A stretch of 64,000 bases of DNA, taken from the NCBI GenBank assembly GCA_030247855.1, contig JAPDRN010000001.1:558001-622000 (forward strand). The letters run 5' to 3'. A model generated the notes under the pieces. It did not search any database. It was not told where the DNA came from and saw only the letters and a program-made list of their open reading frames with translations. Both the position numbers and the translations under genes were made by a program. Positions 1-11,477 of this stretch are shown here, piece by piece (position 1 is the stretch's first letter; every line of letters begins with the position of its first letter). This DNA is from Knufia peltigerae (taxonomy: Eukaryota; Ascomycota; Eurotiomycetes; Chaetothyriales; Trichomeriaceae).

Positions 1-465
1 TATGAACAAGTAAATGTGGTGGCTGATACTAAGATTGAGAGGTGCGTCGTGGAGGGCGTCGATGTAGGTGGATAGAATTACATGTGATGTTGCACAAATT
101 CATGCTCCGCCCATGCCAGCAGGAACAGAGCGAAGAAAAATGAGAAATATGGTCTGAGGATGTGAAGATAATTTGCGAATGAATGGGTTAGAGCCGTCGT
201 GCTCGCAGTTGTGGTTCCAAGTTGGAATAACGAGGATCGACCAACCGACACAGACACAAGCCTGCGCCTTAATCTTATTGGCTCCTTCCTCAAAGCTTTG
301 CCTGCGGTTGTGATGTGATCTTAAGAACGCAGGCACATCTCTACAATACACATTTACACCAACACGACTCAACGTTGTCGCACTTCCTATGAACTCCCCT
401 GTGACAATCATACCACGGACCTCGAACTCAAATTAGCGAAAAGGACCCTTGATACCAGAGGCAGA
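1..465. other. Upstream region, no gene seen
   Basis: I see no convincing coding exon here. The short open frames on the minus strand lack any recognisable family and have no splice structure. The segment probably holds the promoter and 5' leader of the V-ATPase proteolipid gene that starts at 466. Confidence 0.5.
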
Positions 466-1179
466 ATGGCCGGCATCATGGAAACACCCGTGAACGAATA
501 TACACCAAGCTTTGCACCCTTTTTTGGCATGGCAAGTTATTACCCTGGACTTCTGACTAGGAAGAAAAGCTGACCATTTGCAGGCTGGAATTGCATCCGC
601 GGTACGTTACTCGCTCTATTCTGCCTGATACCTGTACTAACGCCGGCCGTGCTGCAGATGATATTTGGATGTACGATCTGTACCCGAGAAGCGAGTAAAT
701 GATTCCACTACTAAGAAATCACAGGTTTAGGAGCAGCATATGGAACGGCAAAATCAGGAATTGGCATTGCTGGTGTCGGTCAATACCGTCCTGATCTGGT
801 TATGAAGGTCTGATATGCACTGGCATAAAAGTTTTATAGAGAGTTGACAAGAAAATAGTCGTTGATACCCGTGGTCATGTCCGGAATTATCGCTGTCTAT
901 GCTCTTGTGATAGCAGTCTTGATCGCTGGAGACATGGAACCTCCCCCAGCAAAGCACTACAGTCTCTTCACAGGCTTCATGCATCTAGCCAGTGGTCTCA
1001 GCGTAGGGTTGGCGGGGTTGGCGGCCGGGTATGCCATTGGCATTGTGGGAGACATGGGTGTGCGAGCCTACATGCAGCAATCCCGGATTTTCGTGGGTAT
1101 GGTGCTCATTTTGATTTTTGGCGAGGTGCTTGGACTCTACGGCTTGATTGTTGGGTTGCTCCTGAACTCGAAGAGTTAA
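466..1179 (+). CDS. vma11: V-ATPase proteolipid subunit, c' (Vma11) type
   Basis: Membrane proteolipid of the V0 rotor of the vacuolar H+-ATPase, which carries protons into the vacuole and Golgi lumen. I model five exons: 466-531, 584-601, 658-670, 725-807 and 859-1179, giving 166 residues, the normal size. Translation runs FAPFFGM, AGIASA, MIFGCLGAAYGTAKSGIGIA, then SLIPVVMSGIIAVYALVIAV and a conserved C-terminal half with YMQQSRIFVGMVL. The proton-carrying glutamate is in IFGEVLGLYG in the last helix. The segment IASAMIFGCLGAAYGTAK resembles fungal c' more than c (Vma3), so the paralogue call is less certain than the family. The first intron must use a GC donor (GCAAGT at 532) to keep FFGM-AGIASA in frame; the other introns are GT-AG. 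The 13-nt third exon is a microexon. Confidence 0.9.
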
Positions 1180-1358
1180 GCCTTGACACTGGGAGGTTGT
1201 ATGAGCTTAGCTAGGTTTCTGCGAAATATAAAACGGTGTTTGGTGCTTCTAGAGGGATAACTGGTTGTGGGAGATCATGTACTAGTAATATCATATGCAT
1301 GAATTGAACATCGCTATACGCTATAACACTCGTATCGAACATGAATAGAATCTAAAAT

Positions 1359-2948
1359 TTAGGCCAGGAACATGGCGAGATTGCCACCAATATGCTTGAG
1401 GTCGAGGAGGAAGGTGTCGTGACCAAACAGACTGATGTCTTCTCCGAGCTCAACATGGGTGACTTGATGATTTCCAGTAGCCCGTAGAGTTTCAGCGATT
1501 TCACGTTGCTGCCAGGCCGGAAATAGGATATCACTGGCTACTCCCATTACAAGTACAGGATGAGATCGTAAAGCAGCCATACCCTTGACCAGGTCCTGTG
1601 GTGGCTCGCTGCCAATTGAACTGGTTGCCTCGTCCATGGGTGCTGTCGATTCCTGCTCTTCGTAGTTTTTGGAGGGAAGGGTAAGGCTACAGGATAAGTC
1701 GTTGCGAATCGATACGTCAGGGCGTTGCATCATCTTTTCCAAATTCTCCTGGCGGCGTAGCTTGGTTTGCTCTTGATGGGCAAATCCGAGGTCGAAGAGG
1801 TCCATGGCTTTAGATACATACAACAGCGAGTTGGGGTCGTACTCCAGCGAAAACTTCTCTCCTGCGTGATCAAGATAGGTTTCGATCAGGAAGTCCGGGC
1901 ACAAAGCAGGCTGCTTCCTAGGATCTGCTCGTCGGCGTCCAAATCTGTTCTCCCATTCAGGTCCACTTCGATAGGTCACTGTGGCTATCTCACGAGCGAG
2001 CTTCATTCCAGAATGCGGCGGGATACTGTCGTAATAGAATCCCCTATTCCACTTGGGATCCATCATTAAGACTTGTCGTTGAGTATGCCTCATGGCAATG
2101 CTGTATGGATGACTTCTGGCACATCCAGAAATGCTAACAATCTTCTCTACCCGGTCGGGGAAGTGCACACCGAAAGCCAAACTTTGCATGCCGCCCATAC
2201 TCGCACCGACACTTGCGTACAGCTTCTTGATTCCCAGGCCGTCCAATAGTCTTGCCTGTGCCCGCACCATGTCGTCCATGGTCAAAATGGGGAATCTGGT
2301 GGCATATCTCTGACCGTCGGAGGGGTCGATCGACGAGGGACCAGTCGAGCCAAAGCATCCTCCTATCACATTTGTGCAAACGACGAAGTACTTGTCAGTG
2401 TCGACTGGAGCACCGGGCCCAATGAACTTTTCCCACCAGCCTGGCTTCGGGTTTGCATCGGTGCTGCGTGCATGGCTGGATGCTGACAAACCAGTATGTA
2501 TCAAAATGGCGTTACTCTTGTCTGCGTTCAATGTACCCCAAGTTTCATGTGCAATCTCGAATTCTGGTAGAGTACCACCCCAGTCCAGTAATAATGGCGT
2601 TGGGCTGTGGAAGACCATGTGTGTACCACTGGTATAGGAAGGCTCTGGACCCGATTCCAGAGACCTACTCTGCAGTGCAGCTGTCTTCAGTTCTTGGGCG
2701 TCAAGACAAGGAAATGCCATTGCTGGGTTCGATGGTTCGGCAGGCTCCCATGCGACCTCCTCTTGAGCGGCAGCAGCCTGAGCATGGTGTTGCGAGCGGG
2801 TATGTAAACTTGCATTTGTAATCTTTCTGTTGCTCACAGCGTTAGACCAAGGTAACTTGGGTCGAAAAGACGAGGTATTCGTCGTCAAGGATTTGGAGCC
2901 TCGACTGAGCAGGCGAGCAGCTATTTGAGCACCACGAGGAGTCGCCAT
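1359..2948 (-). CDS. cysA: Mitochondrial serine/homoserine O-acyltransferase, CysA type
   Basis: An alpha/beta-hydrolase-fold acyltransferase of the MetX/Met2 family, 529 residues with no intron. Members move an acetyl or succinyl group from CoA to the hydroxyl of serine or homoserine, feeding cysteine or methionine synthesis. The nucleophile elbow is GASMGGMQSLA, the acid is the Asp of ASDILFP, and the base is the His of GHDTF near the C-terminus. The first 40 or so residues are rich in Arg, Ser and Ala with almost no acidic residues, which fits a mitochondrial presequence. The block SHPYSIAMRHTQRQV and the overall length fit the fungal CysA serine O-acyltransferases better than the shorter Met2 homoserine acetyltransferases. 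That substrate call is from family memory and should be treated as likely, not certain. It converges tail to tail with the V-ATPase gene, 179 bp apart. Confidence 0.9.
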   Translation of the reverse strand: MATPRGAQIAARLLSRGSKSLTTNTSSFRPKLPWSNAVSNRKITNASLHTRSQHHAQAAAAQEEVAWEPAEPSNPAMAFPCLDAQELKTAALQSRSLESGPEPSYTSGTHMVFHSPTPLLLDWGGTLPEFEIAHETWGTLNADKSNAILIHTGLSASSHARSTDANPKPGWWEKFIGPGAPVDTDKYFVVCTNVIGGCFGSTGPSSIDPSDGQRYATRFPILTMDDMVRAQARLLDGLGIKKLYASVGASMGGMQSLAFGVHFPDRVEKIVSISGCARSHPYSIAMRHTQRQVLMMDPKWNRGFYYDSIPPHSGMKLAREIATVTYRSGPEWENRFGRRRADPRKQPALCPDFLIETYLDHAGEKFSLEYDPNSLLYVSKAMDLFDLGFAHQEQTKLRRQENLEKMMQRPDVSIRNDLSCSLTLPSKNYEEQESTAPMDEATSSIGSEPPQDLVKGMAALRSHPVLVMGVASDILFPAWQQREIAETLRATGNHQVTHVELGEDISLFGHDTFLLDLKHIGGNLAMFLA

Positions 2949-4197
2949 GGTGGACAGTAGCGCGGTGAGGGAATCGAGGTGGTAGAATCGAGGACGAAGC
3001 CTCTCTTCACCCTAGAAGACGCCTTTTGATATGTAGGCTCCATTTTCCCCTCTGACATATTTCGGCGACAAGAGGGTCGAGGTACGAGTAGGAGGCGAGA
3101 CTATAAAATCACATCATCATCCTCCAATGAAATTCGCTGCAGATCTTTGTCGCTTAACCTGCCGTAGTGGTAAATTTTTCTTCCAGCGGAGAGGTGTGTA
3201 CGAGTACGAGCACGAGCATGAGCGCATGTTCCCAAAATCACGTCTTCCAGGCCTCGAAGATTACATTTTACACCAATAATGAAGGATAGGTTTGACCATG
3301 TTGTCAGCGCAGCGTGAGCATTCCCTTCAGCAGGAGTATGTGCTGACCGAATTTTGTAAGTGCTGAAGGTTTAAGGCTCACCAGGGTGACCATTCAGCTC
3401 AAGGTCAATGCGGCGCAGCTGGTGTCTTATCACCACGGAATATCTCCTGAGAGCGTACGGAGAGGCAGATACAGGTACAGTGTACAATGTCTAAGGTACT
3501 TGGAGATCTGTTGCTTGGTGCGCATGGTGCGCGAAAGGTCGTGGAACGATCATGTGGAAATTCCATAATACAAGGCTAAGATCTCGCTCATCGTTGGAAA
3601 ATCAGTCTCGACAACTCCGTGACAATACCTCCGGTACTAAAAAGCTTGTGCAGAAAGCGAGGCCTAGTGAGGTTCAACCCCTGTCAATTGGTTATTCTAG
3701 TGCCAATAGAAACTTAGTAGGCCTTGTTCGAGTGCCCATCGGGAGTCTATTACAATAATATCGCAGTCGTCGTAATGTTGCGCGCTCAGCCAGGCGATCC
3801 CTGCTTGCTGTTTCTCCATCTCAAGTGTCCTCTCCTTTAATCCTTCTTGTTTGATCCTCTGGATCTAATTGCAGTGCTGTCGGATCTTCACCACTCCGCA
3901 CGAGGTCTCCCTCCCATCTAATACGACACATACGTCTCCTTCCGACTGTCTTAGTCGGGAGCGCCATGTTCGCCGTCTGCAAACCACAACTTTGAGGGCC
4001 ATGTGCAAACCACTCATTCCCTAAATCAGTCTGCAGCACTGGTCTTCTCGCGGGCTCGGGCTGTTGATTTCAAGAGAGCACACGTTGTTCTGTGGGAGGC
4101 CAACTGCATCCAGCATCTTCACAAAAAATAGTTCTTGCACATTTCCAGCCGTATTGGGAAAACTAAGACCAGTTCGATCTCGCGATCGACTTCAGTC
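2949..4197. other. Divergent intergenic region
   Basis: About 1.25 kb between the starts of the acyltransferase (minus) and the GT32 gene (plus). It should contain both promoters. Short open frames at 3386-3758 have no recognisable product and no coding-like structure. I see no repeat or RNA gene. Confidence 0.5.
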
Positions 4198-5351
4198 ATG
4201 ACAATTTCACCCAACACGAGACGGCTTGCCGCAATTGTTGTGGTTCTGGTCATACTATGCCTCTTCCTGCGGTCGACCTCTTCGTCCACAGCCGATTCTG
4301 CCTTGATCCATCCGACAGCCCAAGCGGCAGACCAGCCTTCAAGATCGTACCCTCCTCCGAAAGCCGGGCAGAAAACCACGTCAGACGAGAGCACCCTACG
4401 AATCCTTGCTTCGAAGCCCTTGCGGGAGCGCCTACGCTACCATTTCCCGTACGATGTCGAGACCAAATTTCCTGCATATGTATGGCAAACGTGGAAAGAA
4501 GGACCTGGGTCCGGGAAATTCGAAGCAAGATTAAGACCATTTGAAGCATCTTGGACGACATTACATCCTGGGTTCGTCCACGAGGTGGTCACGGATGATG
4601 CTGCCGTTCATCTCATCAACTATCTCTATGCGTCCACACCCGATGTGGTCGAAGCGTACGAAGCCATGCCTCTACCGGTACTCAAAGCCGACTTCTTCCG
4701 TTACTTGATCTTGCTCGCTCGTGGTGGTATATACAGTGATATTGACACTTCAGCAATAAAATCTGCCACCGAATGGCTTCCCGAGAGCCTCGACAAGTCT
4801 CAGGTTGGTCTGGTGGTCGGGATCGAAGCTGATCCCGATAGACCAGATTGGAACGAATGGTATGCTAGAAGGATACAATTCTGCCAGTGGACGATCCAGT
4901 CTAAACCGGGCCACCCTGTGTTGAGGGATATTGTGGCCTCTATTACGGAAGACACCCTGGCTATGAAAAAAGCTGGCCATCTGCGAGCGGGCCAAACTCC
5001 CCACAAGAGCATCATGGAGTACACAGGCCCTGGAGTCTGGACCGATACCCTCTTTTCATATTTCAATAACAGGGATTTCTTCGACTTTAGTACCCGACGA
5101 TCAAATATCACATATTCAGACTTCTTTGCCCTTAAGGAACACAAGAAAATTGGCGATGTCATTGTGCTGCCCATTACGAGTTTCAGTCCCGGAGTCGGTC
5201 AAATGGGTGCTGAGGGTGCAGATCACCCTATGGCGTTTGTAAAGCATGAGTTTGATGGTAAGCTCCCTGACCTCAGCAAGGCCTACAGTTGAAGACTAAC
5301 AACCCTCCAGGATCATGGAAGCCAGCAGAGGAACGGATGAAGCGCACATAG
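4198..5351 (+). CDS. GT32 family alpha-1,6-mannosyltransferase-like protein (Och1/Hoc1 type)
   Basis: A Golgi type II membrane glycosyltransferase, probably acting in N-glycan outer-chain or cell-wall mannan synthesis. Two exons, 4198-5257 and 5311-5351, encode 366 residues. The short N-terminal tail MTISPNTRR is followed by a hydrophobic anchor at about residues 10-25, then a Ser/Pro-rich stem. The catalytic domain opens with FPAYVWQTW and carries the metal-binding DXD as GGIYSDIDT (Asp181 and Asp183), the hallmark of GT32. I chose ATG 4198 because the open frame upstream has only a TTG. Without the second exon the reading frame would end at 5292 with a non-family tail. Splicing at GATG|GTAAGC joins it to GSWKPAEER, a tail typical of fungal Och1-like proteins. 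Which of the fungal Och1/Hoc1 paralogues it is cannot be decided here. Confidence 0.9.
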
Positions 5352-6582
5352 AGAGCCATATGTGCTTTCTCCATTGTAATTATACGCTTTGTTTTATGGC
5401 ACCAAAAAGTCTTGGGGGCGTTTTTAAGCATACAGCAAGGTTCCCTCGTTACAAAAGATAGAGAGAGGGAGTATTGGAACAATAAAACAAGCGGCGGACT
5501 CGGAAAATTCCAATGCGCACACTCAGCGTCACTGCACATATGAGAAAAGGCGTTCAGAGTCGGGCACAGGGCAGCATTAATGACGGCATGTGGCATCTGT
5601 GCAGACATTTTATTATTGATCAACCTGACACAATATTGGCAATGCTACGGAGTACGGAACATTGAGTAGGAATAGTACACGTAGCATACTGTAGTTTTAT
5701 GTCGCTATGTATATATCCTCCAATAAATGGAGGCAACTTCGTGTCATTAAGCGAGTAGATGTGCGGAAAGGCCGATCGCGTAAATCTGCATGTCGGCTCG
5801 GACAGCGTCAGGCCTGGAATCAAGATACTGTTCCTACTGGCGCTGTTCGTTCACCTACAACCATTAGACAGCGACTGGCTTCCGCTGAGACCTCTTCGAG
5901 TCTAGTTTGAAACCCATCTGTTGTCGATCGAAGCAGCTGGCACAGACGACCAACTGACGGACATTCCGACCAGCTCACCAAGCAATGCTTCATTGGTTCA
6001 CATATCAGAACGACTGCCTAATAAGCGTGCTTTTCAAGCTCGACTGCTTCGGTTCCACAAGCATGGACCTTTGAGTTGGTTCCCTACAATATGTATACCC
6101 AAGTTAGTGCCTATGGTGCCTGTACGAGTACCCCGTATGGCAGTCTCGAACCTGCAGCCTCTCGCTTTTTCTGCCCCGCGCAGGTCCGCCCCCTGTCTAG
6201 TGAGGCTTGCACTGCTCGTTTTAGATGGTCCAACAGTCTCATCCATCCCGCTTTTCGTCATCCTCGCTCCCTTTGTTTCAAACTCCACTTGGCGAGCAGC
6301 GAGACTGGGAAAGTGTTGTGGTTGTCGATTGCTGAGTGATTGCCTGTTCTTGTGATTGTACTGCGTAGGCGCGGTGGCTTGGACCGACTGCTGGCTCGAC
6401 CCTCAATTGCACTTTTGTCCCGCGATCTCTCGATTCCGCCACAATCCTATTTTCTCGCTCAATTTGGGTCTGCACTCACCTGCCGTTTGGATACGTGATC
6501 GCATGAGCGCAACCGGTGCTTTGCCATGTACCTAGGCCTGTACGGCAGCCACGACTGAGGAAGATGCGAATTGGTTGCACCG
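5352..6582. other. Intergenic region and probable kinase 5' leader
   Basis: 1.2 kb with no supported gene. One copy of the dispersed motif TACGGAGTAC lies at 5646-5655. The plus-strand open frame at 5921-6355 starts at a non-ATG codon and has no family features, so I treat it as leader or promoter. Confidence 0.45.
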
Positions 6583-8026
6583 ATGAGCACAGCGACGCTT
6601 CAGCCGTCGCAGCAACAGCAGCCGCCGCGAGCGGCCTCAGCTCAAGGTCATAGACAGAATTTGCGACCCAGTAACCCGCAAAATGTCAGAAGTGCCTCAC
6701 ATCCTCACCCTAGTCGCCAGAACGAGAAAGATCTGGCCATCAACCAAGCCGACGCATCGAAATCGCGGGGGGTAATGCCTCCGGAGGAAATTTCAAAAGA
6801 TCCAGAACAGAAACAGTTGGGACAATCATCGAAACATTTGAAGCTCGGTGATTTTGAGTTGATGCGGACCCTGGGTATGAAAATTTGTCGCCGCCCGAGT
6901 GGTTCTTTATATGAAACTGACAGAGTGTGGTGCAGGAACAGGAACATTTGCTCGTGTTTGGCTTTGTCGATTTGCGCATCCTCAATCGCCGGATAGGGAC
7001 AGGGTCTTTGCCCTGAAGGTTCTGAAAAAGGTCGATGTGATCAAACTCAAGCAGGTTGAACACGTTCGCAACGAGCGGGATGTTCTTGCTGCCGTCGCAG
7101 GGCATCCCTTTATCACCACCTTGATCACATCATTCTCTGATGACACTTCGCTATACATGCTTCTCGACTATACACCCGGGGGAGAAATATTTTCATATCT
7201 TCGGCGAGCACGGCGGTTCCCATTTGCTACCGTTCAATTCTACGCAGCTGAAATCACATTGATATTGGCGTATTTGCACGAAGTACAATTCGTCGCATAT
7301 CGAGATTTGAAGCCGGAGAACATCTTGTTGGATGTAGATGGCCATTTAAAACTCGTTGACTTCGGCTTCGCCAAATACCTACCGCCAACTACCGATCAAG
7401 CATCCCCCAGTACTCCCAACCAGAACCATACCTCAGCGAAACCTGCATCGGAACATCCTGAGCCACAAGCAAGTGGAGCAGGTGTGACCTACACTCTCTG
7501 CGGCACACCGGAATACCTCGCGCCTGAGGTGATCCGCAACACTGGCCACGGTACGGCGGTCGACTGGTGGGCGCTCGGAATCTTGGTTTACGAAATGCTT
7601 ATAGGACAACCGCCATTCTGGGATCAGAATCCTATGCGCATCTACGAACAGATTGTTGCTGGCCACATACGCTTTCCGACTTCGCACCCATCTCAGCCAG
7701 GACACCGTCACAGTCTTCACGTACCCCGGGCAGCTCGCGACTTTATTCTTGCGTTGTGCCAAACGGATCCCACGCAACGCTTGGGTCAAATCGCAGGTGG
7801 CAGTAAACGTGTAATGGAACATTACTTTTTCGACGGCGTGGATTGGGACGAGATCTACTATAGGAAGCGAAGAGGTCCGATTATACCGAGAGTCGAATGG
7901 GCTGGAGATGCAGGTAATTTCGACGAGTACCCTGATCCTGTTGAAGGCGAGGAGAGTGAAGGTGGTCGAGGCAGGTATACTGACGAATTACGTGAAGAAT
8001 GGGAAGAGGCTTTCAAAGATTTCTAG
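6583..8026 (+). CDS. AGC protein kinase, PKA catalytic-subunit-like (PkaC2 type)
   Basis: A cAMP-dependent protein kinase catalytic-type Ser/Thr kinase. Exons 6583-6874 and 6936-8026 encode 460 residues. The first 85 or so residues are a Gln/Ser/Pro-rich low-complexity leader. The kinase domain starts at GDFELMRTLG, with the glycine loop GTGTFARV split by the intron. The ATP lysine is in FALKVLKK (about residue 125), the catalytic loop is YRDLKPEN, the metal-binding motif is DFGFA, and the activation segment is TLCGTPEYLAPE. YRD in place of HRD is normal for PKA. An insert of about 35 residues rich in Ser, Pro and Gln sits between DFGFA and TLCGTPEY, longer than in canonical PKA. The chain ends in FKDF, the FxxF hydrophobic motif of PKA at the very C-terminus. 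The insert and divergent N-terminus suggest the second fungal isoform (PkaC2) rather than PkaC1; this is inference. Confidence 0.92.
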
Positions 8027-8787
8027 TCTAAATTGGTCTTCGCATTGGGGAGAGCTGGGCGATCAAAACTGGGCTTTGGGTTGTGTCAGAGGCGACATAC
8101 GAACGCGATCTATTCATCATTTTGCCAGTTTTGAGATTTGTGATACCAGGCTATGGGGCATGAGGATAGCTAGGTATTTGATGACAGGGAAATGTGGAAT
8201 GGAGAATACCCCCTCGCGAGTCAGAGGTCAGATATACCGAATACCGTACTGCTTTATGAAGGTCACTATGTTGGGAATAGATCATTGAACAAAATGAACA
8301 GAACAGACAATACTTTGTATTAATGAAATAATAAAATTTGTATATATGACAATGGATCCAAGACTTTGCAGATGATGAGTTGTAGACAAATATCTATCTG
8401 GCAAGGATACTCTATTCCTTAGATAGACCTAAAGCACTGTCGCATTCTGGCTGCAAGGCTGCAAGGCAAGGCTGCCCCAAGCATGGCAATCAGGCGATCC
8501 ATTGGCTGTAGCAGCGGATAAACTACGTAGTTGACAAACGGACGGCATGATCTCCATCATTTGACGGAGAAGCAGGCAGTATGATCCTTCGCAGCGCAGT
8601 TTCACTCGCTATTGCTTTTGTTCTTACACATCATTCCAGCAAGGCTACCGGCAATCGTCCTCCTGCTGCCTCTCCCTTCTCTGCGGTTTCTCTTTTGCCT
8701 GATTGTCTCACCCTTTCGCCTGAGAGAGCACTCGGTATATGATTCCCTCTCTCTCATCGTCCGCTCCGCCACGACCTCTCAGTTGCG
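8027..8787. other. Intergenic region, no gene seen
   Basis: About 760 bp between the kinase stop and the next start. It holds an AT-rich 3' region (8280-8350), a short tandem GGCTGCAA repeat near 8450, and a CT-rich stretch (8620-8780) typical of fungal core promoters just before the next ATG. No gene is supported. Confidence 0.5.
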
Positions 8788-11477
8788 ATGGCGGCTGCAC
8801 AACCGACCCAGGACCAAATATCTCAGGTGGTTGCGATCACCCAAGCAGATGATTCAGCTGCCAAATTTCTGCTCATGGTGAGCACAGCAAAAGATCGGAA
8901 TACAAAACACCAAACTGAAGCCAAACCCGCAGAAGAGTAATAACGATGTCAACGCAGCCATAAATGCCTACTTTGAGGATCCGGTAGGCTCTCTGAAGGA
9001 GCCAGTGAGTTCTCTGTGCGGCGCAAAACTATGACAATACTGAGGGTAAACAGCCGCCTACGAATCAATGGCAAGCGCAGGATAATATTCCCTGTATGTT
9101 ATTGGTGGTAACGGAGATGTACCTTGGAAACTGATGTTGACATGAGCTTTCCGCATAGTTGCCGACGATTCCAGCATGGGAGGAGTGCCTGCTTTGTCTC
9201 GTCCACCCTCACGGGTCGATGGCAACAGACCATTCGTCGACCTGTCAGCAGATCACGCCGCAGGTACACTTTCTGATCGTTTGTATCATGTCTACCATTA
9301 CTAACACAGTTGTAGCTAATTCGAAAGATGCAAAGACTTTGAGAGAGCAGGAGGAGATGAACGACCCAGAAATCCAACGTGCAATGGCCGAATCCCTACG
9401 TCAAAACGTACCTGCACAGGAAAATGGGATTACTGGCACAGGAGCACATTTTGGACCGGCAAACAGAGACTATTATGATCCTTCGAACTGGGCCCTCACC
9501 ACATTTTCTACGGCGCGAGAAATCATCGATCATCCTCCTCCCTCGAAGCGACGGCGTATTGATGATCAGCCAGCCTTTCTACGCGGATCCAAAGAAACGG
9601 ATTACCTCGGCCCGCTCTTGACCATCTACCACAGCATTCCCCTGGCTCGTGAAGCTTTGCTGATGCCGGGTCTCAAAATACATGCTTATGGTCACGACAG
9701 TAGTTGGTGGTCAGGCACAAATGATGAGAATTCGAAATCCTTGTCCACAGATAACACTCTACGCGTTGATCGAGACGAATGCAATGTACTTGCTGAGATT
9801 CAGTGCTTGATGGCATTCCTCGACAAAACAAACCGTGCTTATGGTAGCGTCGATGCGCTGGCTGATCTTCACCGTGTTCGGAACAACAACGATCCTTCTT
9901 CATTTGTCCGGGTGATGCAAGCATGGAGCTCTGCGGCTCTGCATCAGGATCCCAGCGAACAACTGACACAGGCCTTCACCTCTTCTGCTGTGAAGGAAAA
10001 TGGTACGGAGAGCGATCGACAGCAGGAGGAGATGGTCTGCGTGGAACCTTATATCAACCCCTCACTGGGTCAAACCCTTGTGGACGTGCTGGATAACACC
10101 GTCTGGGATGACGAGAGAGGAAATATTGACGATGTCTGGATTGATCATGCGGCCGAGGTTTTCACAATCCGCGTTCGCGATCCCAATACTAGCAAAACTG
10201 CAATGAACCTGCATCTGGATCCTGTATGGTATCCGGATCGCTATATGCAAGAATGCAGGGAGGCAAGCATGCGAATGAGACAAGAATTGCGAAAGATTCA
10301 CTGGGAAGTTGAGCAATGCACAGCAATTCAAAAGCGCTGTGACGTGTTGAGGCTGCCGGACAACAGGGAACTAATGGTTCGAGACGTCCTCGGTTCGGCT
10401 AGTAAGGCGTCCCTAGGTGTGACTGGGAAGAAGTCGACCTCGGCAGATGCACTATATGGTGGTCAGGACAACATGAATATGAACGAGGATGCTGTGAGTT
10501 CTAGTGAGGTTGAGGGAGTCCGCTCAGAACTGCAAAGCATCCTTCAGCGCATCCAGCAGAAATTGCAACAACTAGAGTCGAGAAAACAACAACTTCGATT
10601 CACGATGCGCCAGACAGCGTCCCATCTCACTTGGCCAACTTCAGAAAGTCCAGATCTCCCGTGCCGGAAATACACCTTGCAAGGGATATCGACGATGCCC
10701 AACATCACTTATGTCCGCAGACCAAACCAAGACTTGTTACGACTAGACGACGAGGAAGGTTCAAATGAGGACCTGGAGAGCCAATGGTGGAAGATGGCCT
10801 GGCTGGAGGAGGAGAGCGGTGCGGTGCCGCCAGCACCAGTCATTGGGCCTGTGACTCAAGAGCGAGCCCAGACCGGTCGAGCCACTGCCACTGGGGACAC
10901 TTCAGTGGAAAGCGAACAGTCGAGACAATACACTGTATCCAAAGTAAGCGAAAAGGAGGTGCTTGAAGCGGCGAAGAGTACACATCAATCCATACTGCTG
11001 GTTTATGCCAACGATAACGCCATGAAGTTCAAAGGCAGTGAATTGAGCCTGCCTCTTCGACACTTTGTGGATCGTGACAACCAGGCCTTTGCCGAGGAAC
11101 TACGAGAGGAGGAGGGCATACTGACTGACGACTCTGGCGAGGGGGAGGTCGAAACGGAGTTTGAGGATGTGCCTCTGATTGATCAGACAGGGTCGAGCAG
11201 TTCCGTGCGTGAGTTTACGCCAATGTCAACCTCAAGTCCTGGGATTCGTGACGATGACGGACAGCCTTCGCCTAAGCGAGCAAGAGAAGGCAACAATGGT
11301 TTCCACCCCGAATTGCCACCACCGTACGAAGAGACCCCGGGCAGGCAGGAAATGCAGGAACGAAAGGTGAACAAGATTGGCTTCCACGCGGAACAAATGC
11401 TGCAGAAATATGGGGGTGACGGCGATAAGGAAGCCGATCCAGATGAAGACCCGATGCATATTGAGCATTCGGGATAG
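8788..11477 (+). CDS. Ubiquitin-interaction-motif protein with USP25/28-like layout
   Basis: Five exons, 8788-8877, 8933-9004, 9054-9093, 9159-9263 and 9316-11477, give 822 residues in one continuous frame. The N-terminus has a UBA-like helix pattern (AKFLLM, then NDVNAAINAYFEDP). A ubiquitin-interacting motif follows, DPEIQRAMAESL, with the expected acidic lead and AxxxS core. After DYYDPSNWAL comes a long alpha-rich region with coiled-coil segments (QSILQRIQQKLQQLESRKQQ). The order UBA-like, UIM, then FLRGSKETDYLGPLLTIYHS recalls ubiquitin-specific proteases of the USP25/28 group. I do not see the catalytic Cys box (NxGNTCY/F), so it is probably not an active protease. The C-terminal 150 residues are acidic and low complexity. 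The role is likely ubiquitin binding; anything more is inference. Confidence 0.8.

Noticed and set aside
4135..4197. N-terminal extension of the GT32 gene
   Set aside because: It begins with TTG, not ATG. ATG 4198 places the membrane anchor at the usual position.
5921..6355. 144-codon plus-strand frame upstream of the kinase
   Set aside because: No ATG at the start, no family features, composition like the surrounding non-coding DNA.
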